NCBI GenBank assembly: GCA_937915825.1
Contig: CALGGT010000044.1
Coordinates: 1 to 16,392 of the forward strand
Direction: 5' to 3'
From: an uncultured Eubacterium sp.
Lineage (GTDB): Bacteria; Bacillota; Clostridia; Lachnospirales; Lachnospiraceae
DNA: 16,392 nt
Both the position numbers and the translations under genes were made by a program. Positions 1 through 7,395 of this stretch are shown here, in pieces (position 1 is the first letter of the stretch; the number at the start of each line of letters is the position of its first letter). Under the pieces are notes generated by a model. That model was not told the origin of the DNA. It did not search any database and saw nothing but the letters and a program-made list of their open reading frames with translations.

Positions 1-612
1 ACTTATATTTCTAAAAGAAGTAAATGATGCTATATCTCTGCGGCAATCGAGAAAGATGATCTTTTGACCGTCGTCGGTGGAAATCTTTTCATAATAGTAG
101 TCATCCGTAAAGCCGGCGCTTTTGCCGGAGGCATTTATTCGGACACCAAGCTCTGATGCCCTGTTTTCATCGACCATGGCAATACGCTTGGTATCCGTGT
201 CTGTAACATCACCGCTATCATCAAAGGTGACAGTAAAGTATCGAAGCATAAATGGTGTCTCGCCGTTAATCCTCTCACTGAAATTACGATCTTCGACCAT
301 CCTGTCCTCCGGCTTTAACTCCCCGGGCTTACTGGTTGACCGGTCTGCTACATCCGGCTTTTCTGCATCCTCCGGCGATCCGGCTGATTCCTTATCTCCC
401 TGCTTTCCGATGGCGCGTCCATCCTCCGCAGGTGTCCCCACAAGTGCCGACAGGTCGCCGCCATTATCTGTCAGGATCTGCATCTGGCTCTTTATGTCGT
501 CTATAGTATTTTTGTAATTTATCACATCGATGGACCCGATCATCAAAAGCTCCGCAATGATGACGGACAACATCCCCATCAGTATGAATTTTTTCCGCAG
601 TCCTTTTATCAT
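1..612 (-). CDS. Sensor histidine kinase, N-terminal part (runs off left edge)
   Basis: An open frame of 204 codons without a stop starts at the ATG at 612-610, behind GGGAGA at good spacing, and leaves the window at base 1. It begins MIKGLRKKFILMGML and has a hydrophobic segment at about residues 8-28 (a membrane anchor), followed by a probable extracytoplasmic region. Residues about 50-105 are rich in D, E, K, P, S and G and look like a flexible linker. Residues about 118-200 (RYFTVTFDDSGDV, then DDYYYEKIS and IIFLDCRRD) resemble the folded sensor part of clostridial two-component kinases. The catalytic half (HAMP, DHp, ATPase) lies beyond the edge, so the kinase call rests on the N-terminal pattern and on position: 30 bases after the stop of an OmpR-type response regulator, clearly the same transcript. 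The sensed signal is unknown. Confidence 0.8.
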   Translation of the reverse strand, partial: MIKGLRKKFILMGMLSVIIAELLMIGSIDVINYKNTIDDIKSQMQILTDNGGDLSALVGTPAEDGRAIGKQGDKESAGSPEDAEKPDVADRSTSKPGELKPEDRMVEDRNFSERINGETPFMLRYFTVTFDDSGDVTDTDTKRIAMVDENRASELGVRINASGKSAGFTDDYYYEKISTDDGQKIIFLDCRRDIASFTSFRNIS

Positions 613-642
613 ATATCTCCCGGTTTTACACTACCCGTCTCA

Positions 643-1353
643 CTATCTGCGCCCGTAAGCCTGTCTACCCAGCGTCGGCGACTCCCCTGCCTCTATGCTG
701 TAGCCCAGTCCGCGCGCTGCCTTGATGTTCACTGTGGAGCCCAGCTTTTTCAGCTTTTTTCTGAGATTTGAAATATACACCCATACCACATTCGACTCGG
801 TCTCGGTGTCATAGCCCCAGATCCGATCCATAAACTGATCCGCCGAGATCACCTGACCCGGATGCTCGAGAAGCATCTCAAGCATCTGAAACTCCTTGTT
901 CGCAAGTCTCTCCTCTCCGGCTGTGGATTTTAGATAAAAGGTGTTGCGAGAGAGACTGATATCCTCGAAGGTCAGTGTATTGTCAGACACCTCGCCTGAT
1001 CTCCTGGTGATGGATCTGACTCTTGCGATCAGCTCCTTCATGGCAAAGGGCTTTGTCAGATAGTCGTCCGCTCCCGCGTCCAGTCCCTCCACCTTGTCGT
1101 CGAGCTGCGACTTTGCGGTGAGCATGATGATGGGTGTCGCAATCCCCTGCGCCCTCACTTTTTTCAGCACAGTGATCCCATCCATCTTTGGCATCATGAT
1201 ATCGAGTATCGCGCCGTCATACTCTCCGGTCTCCAAATAGTCGAGCGCGTCCTCTCCGTCATACACCGCATCCACCGAAAAATGCTCGTGCCTTAAAACC
1301 GCCACTATGGCGTTTGACATTTCCTTTTCATCCTCTGCGAGTAAAAGTTTCAT
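643..1353 (-). CDS. OmpR/PhoB-family DNA-binding response regulator
   Basis: A full-length 236-residue two-component regulator. The receiver domain (about 1-115) has the acidic pair E7/D8, phospho-acceptor D51 in LDIMMP, T79 in MLTAKS and K101 in LTKPF, so it should be phosphorylatable. The C-terminal winged helix (about 128-222) has LANKEFQMLEMLL, the ISADQFMDRIWG turn, the VWVYISNLRKKL recognition region and a GLGYSIE end. About 14 extra residues, rich in R and G (ESPTLGRQAYGRR), follow the normal domain end, which is mildly unusual. The start is supported by AAGGAGACGAT directly before the ATG. The adjacent kinase gene 30 bases downstream is the obvious partner. The 97 bases upstream (1354-1450) hold no clear promoter or terminator that I can see. 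Confidence 0.95.
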   Translation of the reverse strand: MKLLLAEDEKEMSNAIVAVLRHEHFSVDAVYDGEDALDYLETGEYDGAILDIMMPKMDGITVLKKVRAQGIATPIIMLTAKSQLDDKVEGLDAGADDYLTKPFAMKELIARVRSITRRSGEVSDNTLTFEDISLSRNTFYLKSTAGEERLANKEFQMLEMLLEHPGQVISADQFMDRIWGYDTETESNVVWVYISNLRKKLKKLGSTVNIKAARGLGYSIEAGESPTLGRQAYGRR

Positions 1354-1450
1354 ATCGTCTCCTTATCTGTATAGGTATTCTTGAGCAACCAAAAGGATTC
1401 ACACCCGCAATTACATCTTAAAGAAAAGTTTATGAGATTCTTTCTTACCT

Positions 1451-3163
1451 TTACATTGTTAGCAGCTTCACCTTCGCCTGCTTCCGGAAAAATGCTACCC
1501 CATAGCAAAGAATCTGATCGTAACCGTACATCCCATCAGCATATTTCTCATCAATAATCTGCTTTATCGCTATATTACAATCTTTATTCAGATCTGATTC
1601 CTTATCAGATTTCTTCGCCTCTATAATGATAGCCCGTCTGTTTTTTCTATCCTTCAGAAATATATCCGGTCTACCGAGCCCTTTCTCTTTATTGGATTCA
1701 ACTTCATATCCTCTTCCAACAAATACCCCCGCAAGGAAAGCATGATAATAGTCCTCATGATAATCATTATAACTGATTGTATCCCACAACAAACCGGATA
1801 GTATTTCGCCAGATCCTATTTCGTCCTTTTCCCACAACGCCTCTAGTAGTTTTTTAATTGTATCAGAGCTTACAGTATCCGTGAAATATCTTACGACGGA
1901 ATCCCGAAAAAGAGACACTATCTCTTTATTGGGTATCTTCAGTGAAACTGTATCTGTATCTCCATCTCCATCTTCATCAGTATCAGCCTTTGTAACATAG
2001 CCTGTCATCAATAGAACGCTCCATAGATTGTCTTCTGTGGAATGAAGAGTATCATAAGTCAATTCATCAGATATCGCCTGAACAATACTCCCGCCATTTA
2101 ACAGTTTTTCAAATTTCCCTGCGACATCGAAATCTGTGCGTTTTACAAATGTCAGCAAGATACCATTATGACTCGTGTTCTTCCAATAATTCTTAGGCTT
2201 GGCATCCTGCCTCTTTTTCAATGCCGAAAGGTAGTTTATAACATCCCAGGGGCAATACACATAGCTGTTGCCAAATACATAACCATCATACCATTCCTTA
2301 ATGATGTCTGCTTTATCCTTCCGATCTGCCGCCTCAAGGATTGCATCTACTTCACCACTGGAAAAACCGAAGTAATCCGAAAAATCTTCGTCCAGCACTG
2401 AGTATGAGGCAAAATTATTGGTACCAGTAAAGATACTCTCCTTTGCAATGCGAAGGCATCCTGTTATTACGGCAAATTGAAGAAACTCATTATCTTTAAG
2501 GGCAGTACTCATAATACCCTTGATGACATCAAGCATCTTGGAATAATACCCATTCTTTGATGTATCTTTTTCGCTCGCCTTTGCAAGAGGAACATCGTAC
2601 TCATCAATCAAGAGAATGACTTTTTTCCCATAAACGGCATTCATCATGCGCATAATCATCTTTAATGAATTCTGAATATCCGCATCTGTCCCAGTCTGAG
2701 CCTGTAATCTGTTGAATACTTCAACATCAAACGAATTTACATTTTTCCCTAAACTAATGTCAGAAATCCCTTTGCATACATCCGCTATAACAGTCTTTAG
2801 CTTCGCATATGCTACATCAAACTCATCAGCTTCCGCATCCTTGAATGAAATAAATAATACCGGATACTGATTCATCCACTCCTTACAGAAACCCTCGTGT
2901 TCTGTTACAGCAAGCCCTTCAAATAAGTTCTCGCTTTTCTTTCGTATGCTAAAGAAATTCTCCATCATACTCATCATAAGTGTTTTACCAAACCTGCGCG
3001 GTCTGGTAAAAAGTGTAACCTTGTTATCCGTATCGTTAACAAGTTCATAAATCAGTTCCGTCTTATCAACATAGTAATTCCCTGATTCCCTAAGTTCTTC
3101 AAAATCAGATTTACCAACACCTACCTTAAAATCTATACCATAACCTCCTTCCGAAAAATACAT
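1451..3163 (-). CDS. AAA-ATPase-like / PD-(D/E)XK nuclease superfamily protein
   Basis: A 570-residue protein of the common gut-bacterial type that joins an AAA-ATPase-like domain (PF09820 type) to a C-terminal PD-(D/E)XK domain (PF08011 type). Visible motifs: the family signature YYVDKTELI at 30-38, the P-loop variant RPRRFGKT at 54-61, Walker B ILLIDEYD at 183-190, the WYDGY motif at 291-295, and the nuclease-like core D500 (GRPD), E515 and K517 (IIIEAKK). The function of this family is not established; links to mobile DNA or defence are only suggested. Residues 394-405 form an Asp-rich run (DTDEDGDGDTD) encoded by a 6-base-like microsatellite. The gene is visibly A+T-richer than its neighbours and sits alone between a regulator operon and a metabolic operon, so acquisition is plausible. 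The chosen ATG has GGAAG upstream, but a better ribosome site lies inside the frame (see 3144-3152). Confidence 0.9.
   Translation of the reverse strand: MYFSEGGYGIDFKVGVGKSDFEELRESGNYYVDKTELIYELVNDTDNKVTLFTRPRRFGKTLMMSMMENFFSIRKKSENLFEGLAVTEHEGFCKEWMNQYPVLFISFKDAEADEFDVAYAKLKTVIADVCKGISDISLGKNVNSFDVEVFNRLQAQTGTDADIQNSLKMIMRMMNAVYGKKVILLIDEYDVPLAKASEKDTSKNGYYSKMLDVIKGIMSTALKDNEFLQFAVITGCLRIAKESIFTGTNNFASYSVLDEDFSDYFGFSSGEVDAILEAADRKDKADIIKEWYDGYVFGNSYVYCPWDVINYLSALKKRQDAKPKNYWKNTSHNGILLTFVKRTDFDVAGKFEKLLNGGSIVQAISDELTYDTLHSTEDNLWSVLLMTGYVTKADTDEDGDGDTDTVSLKIPNKEIVSLFRDSVVRYFTDTVSSDTIKKLLEALWEKDEIGSGEILSGLLWDTISYNDYHEDYYHAFLAGVFVGRGYEVESNKEKGLGRPDIFLKDRKNRRAIIIEAKKSDKESDLNKDCNIAIKQIIDEKYADGMYGYDQILCYGVAFFRKQAKVKLLTM
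3144..3152 (-). promoter_or_regulatory. Strong internal Shine-Dalgarno, possible original start site
   Basis: On the minus strand GGAAGGAGG lies inside codons 4-7 of the AAA-ATPase gene. Seven bases later is the in-frame codon ATA (3136-3134), followed by GATTTTAAGGTAGGT (DFKVG), which is where proteins of this family would be expected to begin. The only ATG in the spacer is out of frame and hits a stop after two codons. This is the best ribosome site in the region and it faces a non-standard initiation codon, consistent with an ATG-to-ATA change rescued by the ATG 27 bases upstream, or with initiation at ATA. Confidence 0.5.
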
Positions 3164-3168
3164 TTATT

Positions 3169-3387
3169 TTATCTTCCTTTTGCTCGATCTCTCATCTCTA
3201 ACTGTTCAAGTGTATTTTCTTCATTTTTATCAGAAAACAAAAACTGAGCAGATTCGTTTCCTTCTCTATGCAATCTTTCAGCTATGGAATCAAGCTTATC
3301 CGAACCAAACAACTTATATTCATCTTCACGGATTTCAAAGTATCGCTCCTACCACGCAATCCATGTGATAAGATCAAGCTTTCCCAT
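3169..3387 (-). pseudogene. Broken reading frame, remnant of an unknown gene
   Basis: Between the AAA-ATPase gene and the exoribonuclease gene, one minus-strand frame reads like real protein: MGKLDLITWIAW, then a TAG at 3351-3349, then 59 more codons (ERYFEIREDEYKLFGSDKL and onward, ending LEQLEMRDRAKGR) to a TAA five bases before the AAA-ATPase ATG. The composition is charged and helical, unlike random DNA, and it shares the A+T-rich character of the downstream gene. There is no ribosome site before the ATG and no credible start after the TAG, so I read it as a decayed or truncated gene whose 5' part has been lost at the border with the exoribonuclease gene. I do not recognise the family. 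This is the only content I see in the 232-base gap at 3164-3395. Confidence 0.45.
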
Positions 3388-3395
3388 CGTTAAAT

Positions 3396-4349
3396 CTAAT
3401 GAGGTGGATTTGATGTCCAGCGAACCGTTGAATCCAGGTATTTCTGGAATCCGAACCAATCTTTTCTTCCTTCTTCCTTCATTAATGTCTCGGCAAAGGT
3501 CTCCAACTTGGCGTCCGTATCGTCTGCCAGGTTCAACGCCCGGGCTTCGATCAGGGAGGGAACTTTGGGAGAACCAAATTCCAGTTTCCCATGATGCGCT
3601 AGAATACAATGCAGCAGCTCATCCCGTTTCTTCCGGGGAAGATCCGGAATCTGATCTGCCACCTGCTCAATCTTAGAGGCCCCAATGTAGATGTGCCCCA
3701 ACAGCTGACCGCCATCGGTATAGTCATTTCGGGGGAAGTCTGACAACTCCCAGATTTTTCCGATATCATGCAGAAGCGCCGCTGTGATCAGCAGATCATA
3801 TTGCAAGATCGGATACAGCTCCGTATAAAAACGACAGATCTTCGTCACCGATAATGTGTGTTCCAACAAGCCACCCATAAATCCGTGATGTACAGTTTTG
3901 GCCGCCGAATGGCTTCGAAATTGAGCAACGATTTCCTCGTTCTCACGGAAGAAATAATTTAAGATCTTATGATACGGCTGGAATTCTACCGAATCCACGA
4001 TCTCTAACAGTTCCTCATACATTCTCTCCACAGATTTTTCTGAAACAGGCACAAACTCCCGGGGATCGTATTCCCCCTCCTGGGCCCTGCGAAGCCGGTC
4101 CACCCGACCTTGCAATTTCCCTTGAAACGAAGTGATATCCCCCTCGCAATATACATACTCCATACTGTCGAAAGACTCAATTCCGTTGCTGTTCACATCC
4201 CAGATCTTCGTATCCAGGTTCCCGGTTTTATCCTGTAATATCATGGAATAATAGGTCTTTCCCGTCTTTGCTTTCAAGGATTGCTTGCTCTTGCAAAGGT
4301 ATACGCCGCGAAGAACATCTCCTTCTTTATAGTCTTTAATGTAAGTCAT
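3396..4349 (-). CDS. yhaM: YhaM-family 3'-5' exoribonuclease (OB-fold plus HD domain)
   Basis: 317 residues, close to the 314 of Bacillus subtilis YhaM. The N-terminal OB-fold nucleic-acid-binding domain (about 8-95) includes the family pattern YYSMILQDKTGNLDTKIWD and YVYCEGDITSFQGKLQ. The HD-type catalytic domain (about 148-285) carries H154/H155 and H164 (HHGFMGGLLEHT), H194/D195 (LLHDIGK), H219, H252/H253 (AHHG) and D277/D279, all expected for metal binding. Known members degrade short single-stranded RNA (and DNA) from the 3' end. The C-terminus reaches the normal family end. The start is ATG at 4349 with GAGGAG eight bases upstream; that site overlaps the stop of the preceding gene (10-base gap), so the two are co-transcribed and probably translationally coupled. 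Confidence 0.88.
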   Translation of the reverse strand: MTYIKDYKEGDVLRGVYLCKSKQSLKAKTGKTYYSMILQDKTGNLDTKIWDVNSNGIESFDSMEYVYCEGDITSFQGKLQGRVDRLRRAQEGEYDPREFVPVSEKSVERMYEELLEIVDSVEFQPYHKILNYFFRENEEIVAQFRSHSAAKTVHHGFMGGLLEHTLSVTKICRFYTELYPILQYDLLITAALLHDIGKIWELSDFPRNDYTDGGQLLGHIYIGASKIEQVADQIPDLPRKKRDELLHCILAHHGKLEFGSPKVPSLIEARALNLADDTDAKLETFAETLMKEEGRKDWFGFQKYLDSTVRWTSNPPH

Positions 4350-4359
4350 GCGATTCTCC

Positions 4360-5517
4360 TCATCCTGCCTTTGCTGTTACCGTTACAAAATCCGAATAGA
4401 TCTTTTTCTTGTTTACTTTCACGAACGATCTCACGCGAAAACTGTATTTCATCCCGGTTACCAGCATGCTTCTCCGATACCCGGTAATATTGTTTTTATT
4501 CAATGTTTTCATTTTGTTAAATCCCGTCTGGAAACCCTTTACGTGAACCTTCATAAACACCTGATAGCCATCCACGTTTTGATTCATTTTCCAGCGAACC
4601 TGAATTCCATTGCTAAAGCCGGTAGCCTTTAAATTCTTAACCTCCGCCGGTCCTAGTACAATGGAGTTTTTTGTAAAATATCCCACAAACTCATCCCCGT
4701 TTTCCGCCTGAATGACCGGGCGAACCCGGTAGGTATATTTTTTCCCGGCACTGAGTCCATCCTGACTATATTTTGTCTCCGCGGTCTTCCCTACTTTCTT
4801 GAAGGCGCCGCTTCCGATCTGGCATTGGATCTCATATTCCTTTGCCTTCTCGCAGGCATCAAATTGCAGGCGGACTTTGGTCATTTTCTTTTTCTTGACT
4901 TTCAGGGTTTCCGGTCCATTCAGATAGGCAAATGTTCCGCCTCCTGCTTTCACGGCCGATTCAGCCTTTCCATCTTTTTTGCCCCATACGGTAAGTCCCG
5001 TAAGATCCCCTTTTACTTCCATGTCTTTACGCAATACCACATTCTTTAAGTTCGGTAGTTCCTTTAAGATCGACGCATCCAAGGCCTTAACTTTAACACC
5101 CCCTGCCTTTTTAGGAATGACCAGGGAGGTCACATTTACGTCTCCAGTATAGGCTGTAATGCTGCCATCCGTATCCGAAACCGTAAAGAACGAAGCCTCT
5201 TCTACCACCATCCCCGTCGGACTGCTGCTGGGAGACCCCTCCGCCGTAGCTGCCGCCGTCGCTTCCGCCGTTGCTTCTGCCGTCGCGGTAACATCCGCCG
5301 TAGGGCCTTCCATCGTAGTGACTTCCGTCGCCGTCGCGGTAGCTGTGGCACTCGGATTTTCAGTCGCAGTGGCAACCTCTGTCTTTTCCACAACAACCGC
5401 TGCCTGACTTTGCGTGGCTACACCGTTTCCCGCTGCCGGAGCCAACGTTCCTGCCAAAAGTGCCAGACACAACACCTTTCCCACTCTCATTCGAACCTGG
5501 CATATATCATGTCTCAT
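4360..5517 (-). CDS. Secreted Ala/Thr-rich protein with BspA-type leucine-rich and fibronectin-III-like domains
   Basis: A 385-residue exported protein. Residues about 10-40 form a signal peptide (MRVGKVLCLALLAGTL, cleavage possibly near the AQA-like SQAA at 37-40). Residues 45-103 are a low-complexity linker made of Thr-Ala-Glu repeats. Residues about 110-200 resemble one BspA-type leucine-rich unit (SLVIPKKAGGVKVKAL, LPNLKNVVLRKD, and a GLTVWGKK turn). Residues about 203-288 and 289-384 look like two fibronectin-III-like domains (KEYEIQCQ, GKKYTYRVRPV; DGYQVFMKV, GMKYSFRVRSF). No LPXTG anchor is seen, so it is probably released or wall-associated by other means. The start at 5517 is backed by GGAGAGG with suitable spacing; ATG at codon 10 is the alternative. 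A role in adhesion or matrix is only a guess. Confidence 0.8.
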   Translation of the reverse strand: MRHDICQVRMRVGKVLCLALLAGTLAPAAGNGVATQSQAAVVVEKTEVATATENPSATATATATEVTTMEGPTADVTATAEATAEATAAATAEGSPSSSPTGMVVEEASFFTVSDTDGSITAYTGDVNVTSLVIPKKAGGVKVKALDASILKELPNLKNVVLRKDMEVKGDLTGLTVWGKKDGKAESAVKAGGGTFAYLNGPETLKVKKKKMTKVRLQFDACEKAKEYEIQCQIGSGAFKKVGKTAETKYSQDGLSAGKKYTYRVRPVIQAENGDEFVGYFTKNSIVLGPAEVKNLKATGFSNGIQVRWKMNQNVDGYQVFMKVHVKGFQTGFNKMKTLNKNNITGYRRSMLVTGMKYSFRVRSFVKVNKKKIYSDFVTVTAKAG

Positions 5518-5553
5518 TTAAATCCTCTCCTTCTAACGAATTTATGGTAACTT

Positions 5554-5581
5554 TCTATAGTCTATCATTTTTTTATGTGAA
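5554..5581 (-). promoter_or_regulatory. Candidate sigma-70-type promoter for secreted protein and yhaM
   Basis: Minus-strand TTCACA (5581-5576) and TATAGA (5559-5554) are separated by 16 bases, just after the stop of the HD hydrolase and 36 bases before the secreted-protein ATG. The match is moderate (5/6 and 4/6), within an A-rich stretch where chance matches are likely. If real, it gives the last two genes of the run their own transcript. Confidence 0.3.
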
Positions 5582-5583
5582 GT

Positions 5584-6210
5584 TCAAGTTAGATCCCCGA
5601 ATACACTTTGATAGCATTGTTTCATCTCCTGAAGAGAGGGTGCGTCCGGGAAGTCCTTTTCCAAGATGCGAATGACCTCTCCATAATACCACGCATGCTC
5701 CTTAGGATCCTTTTGATTAAAAATATTCCAAAGTTCCTCTCCCCTCTCCTGATAATCCCTTTGTAACGAGCGAAGATTCGACAATTTATCCGCCAATGCA
5801 ATCATCTTTGCGTCCCGTTCTTTCCCCGGCAAATGTTCCAGAAACTCTTCCTTCCGGATCTTCCAGGTCTCGTCTGCAGGTCTCTCCCTTCTCTTATCTT
5901 CGCTTTCACTTAAAACCAGCCGGGTCACCCGGTCCCCAAACTCTTTTCGAATGTCCTCCGCTGTGTAAGACGTATCTTCTACCACGTCGTGAAGAAATGC
6001 CGCCGCTACCACTTCCGCGTCCTCCGTCATCTCACTTACAATGCCTGCTACTTCCGCCGGATGATAAATATAGGGGATCTTCTTTCCTTTGCGATTGGTT
6101 CCATCGTGAGCCTGATTGGCAAAGGCAGCCGCCCGACGGATGATCTCCCTGCCTTCCGCATCAAAATGAGACATTTGAATCGCTTCACATATTTTCTTGA
6201 CATCTTCCAC
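5584..6210 (-). CDS. Small RelA/SpoT-type HD phosphohydrolase (probable alarmone hydrolase)
   Basis: A 208-residue stand-alone HD domain of the RelA/SpoT hydrolase kind, with no synthetase, TGS or ACT domain. Visible residues: R40 and H50 (RKGKKIPYIYHP), H74/D75 and E78/D79 (FLHDVVEDT), D141 and N145 (ALADKLSNLRSL). These match the metal and catalytic residues of Rel hydrolase domains in order and almost in spacing, so a small alarmone hydrolase (MESH1-like) removing the 3'-pyrophosphate of (p)ppGpp is the likeliest activity; another nucleotide substrate is possible. The start is GTG at 6210, chosen because GGGGAGG (6224-6218) lies seven bases upstream and no in-frame ATG fits. It follows the GGDEF gene in the same direction with an 88-base gap. 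Confidence 0.82.
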   Translation of the reverse strand: MEDVKKICEAIQMSHFDAEGREIIRRAAAFANQAHDGTNRKGKKIPYIYHPAEVAGIVSEMTEDAEVVAAAFLHDVVEDTSYTAEDIRKEFGDRVTRLVLSESEDKRRERPADETWKIRKEEFLEHLPGKERDAKMIALADKLSNLRSLQRDYQERGEELWNIFNQKDPKEHAWYYGEVIRILEKDFPDAPSLQEMKQCYQSVFGDLT

Positions 6211-6260
6211 GGGAAATCCTCCCCTTTCTTCTCCAAATCGTTATACAGGTACGCCATATC

Positions 6261-6320
6261 ATACAATGATGTAACAGATTATACAATGATATAACAGATC
6301 ATACAATGGTATAACAATTT
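6261..6320. repeat. Three tandem 20-base units over the GGDEF stop codon
   Basis: Plus-strand units at 6261-6280, 6281-6300 and 6301-6320 share ATACAATG(A/G)T(G/A)TAACA. The first two differ at two positions; the third diverges in its last few bases. On the minus strand the third unit holds the last codons and stop of the diguanylate cyclase (CYTIV plus TGA), and the other two units repeat that end with small changes, each again encoding CYIIV plus a stop in its own local frame. The repeats fill about half of the gap to the HD hydrolase gene. Confidence 0.9.
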
Positions 6321-7375
6321 TTCCCTTCCTCTTTGCTCTTATAAAGGGCCTTGTCTGCCGTTTCAAACATCTCCTTATAGTTGGTTGTCTGCACCCGGGC
6401 CGCGCCTACGGAACAGGTGATCTGGATCCTCTCCCCTTCAAAGTTTTTGTCCAGGGAATGAAAAAGCCCTTCCAGACGAGTGGTGATCTCACCTGTATTG
6501 TTGTGAGGAATATAGATGGTAAACTCGTCCCCTCCGTACCGGGAAACCACGTCCTCACGATTGGTATTTTCCTTGATACATTTGGCTACCTTTTGAAGGA
6601 CTACATCTCCATACAAATGACCATACGTATCGTTAATCCCCTTAAAATCATCAATGTCTACGATAACAAAATACCCTCCCCGCTCCTTGGCCAGTTTGGC
6701 ATTTGTAATGATCCTGGCTGCATTCCTGGTTAAGACGCCGGTTAAGGAATCGCTGTCCCGCTCCTTTTCAATATACAAAACATTGGCAATGTTCTCCATA
6801 TTTTTCTTGGCGTAGATCCAGTTAAATACACAGCACATGCCACAAACCGCTAACGCGTTTACCGTATCCATAAAGATCACATCCGGGTCCTTATAGAACC
6901 GAAGCATAACACAATACAACGCGGTTAGGATAATAACCATGGGATCCAGTCGGTACGGTAAGTCCACCATCAGATAGGCAGGTACCAAAACAAGGACGCA
7001 AAATATGGTCGAGTTGGATTTTGGATCCGGGCTAAAAACCGTACAGTTCAAGATCCCGAAGATCAAAAGCAGGATCCACTGCAGCGTACAGGTTAAATAA
7101 CTCATGCGCCAATCCTCGATCAGCATGAATTTTCGATAAGCAAAAAAGATCAACGACGATACCAGCAAGAACAAATAGGCCGGAAAGCCCCGCATACTCA
7201 GCACGCCCACCATCGAGAGCACCGTGAGAATACTACCGAAAACAATACCAATGTTCGAAAGTCTGCTAAAGTTGTCATTGTTTTCCCTGGCGATCATCGG
7301 TCGGATTTCATTATATACATTTTTTGGCAATCCCCCGTATAACAAGTGATTTTTTATAATTTCCCCAAAGTCCAT
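6299..7375 (-). CDS. Membrane-bound diguanylate cyclase (GGDEF)
   Basis: 358 residues. The N-terminal half has about six hydrophobic segments (near 41-59, 65-80, 93-112, 122-138, 145-160 and 168-187), an integral membrane sensor of unrecognised type. A short linker (188-206) leads into a GGDEF domain (207-358) with DSLTGVLTRNAA, metal-binding D240 (FVIVDIDDFKGIND), the exact active-site motif GGDEF at 281-285 and the closing ADKALYKSKEEGKN. It should make c-di-GMP from two GTP. The product-inhibition site normally reads RxxD five residues before GGDEF; here it is NRED (272-275), so the key arginine is missing and feedback inhibition may be weak. Start ATG has GAGGAGG six bases upstream. It is first in the run leading to the HD hydrolase. 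Confidence 0.95.
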   Translation of the reverse strand: MDFGEIIKNHLLYGGLPKNVYNEIRPMIARENNDNFSRLSNIGIVFGSILTVLSMVGVLSMRGFPAYLFLLVSSLIFFAYRKFMLIEDWRMSYLTCTLQWILLLIFGILNCTVFSPDPKSNSTIFCVLVLVPAYLMVDLPYRLDPMVIILTALYCVMLRFYKDPDVIFMDTVNALAVCGMCCVFNWIYAKKNMENIANVLYIEKERDSDSLTGVLTRNAARIITNAKLAKERGGYFVIVDIDDFKGINDTYGHLYGDVVLQKVAKCIKENTNREDVVSRYGGDEFTIYIPHNNTGEITTRLEGLFHSLDKNFEGERIQITCSVGAARVQTTNYKEMFETADKALYKSKEEGKNCYTIV

Positions 7376-7395
7376 GGTCTACCTCCTCACCCTCT

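Noticed and set aside
3349..3351. TAG read through as pyrrolysine to join the two remnant halves
   Set aside because: No pyrrolysine genes are visible, there is no ribosome site for the fused frame, and simple decay explains the stop.
5159..5407. An 82-codon plus-strand frame rich in Ala and Val
   Set aside because: It is antisense to the Thr-Ala-Glu linker of the secreted protein; the composition is a by-product of the repeats.
6048..6266. A 72-codon minus-strand frame across the HD hydrolase start
   Set aside because: It is out of frame with the hydrolase, whose GTG start has a strong ribosome site and conserved residues; nothing in this frame looks conserved.
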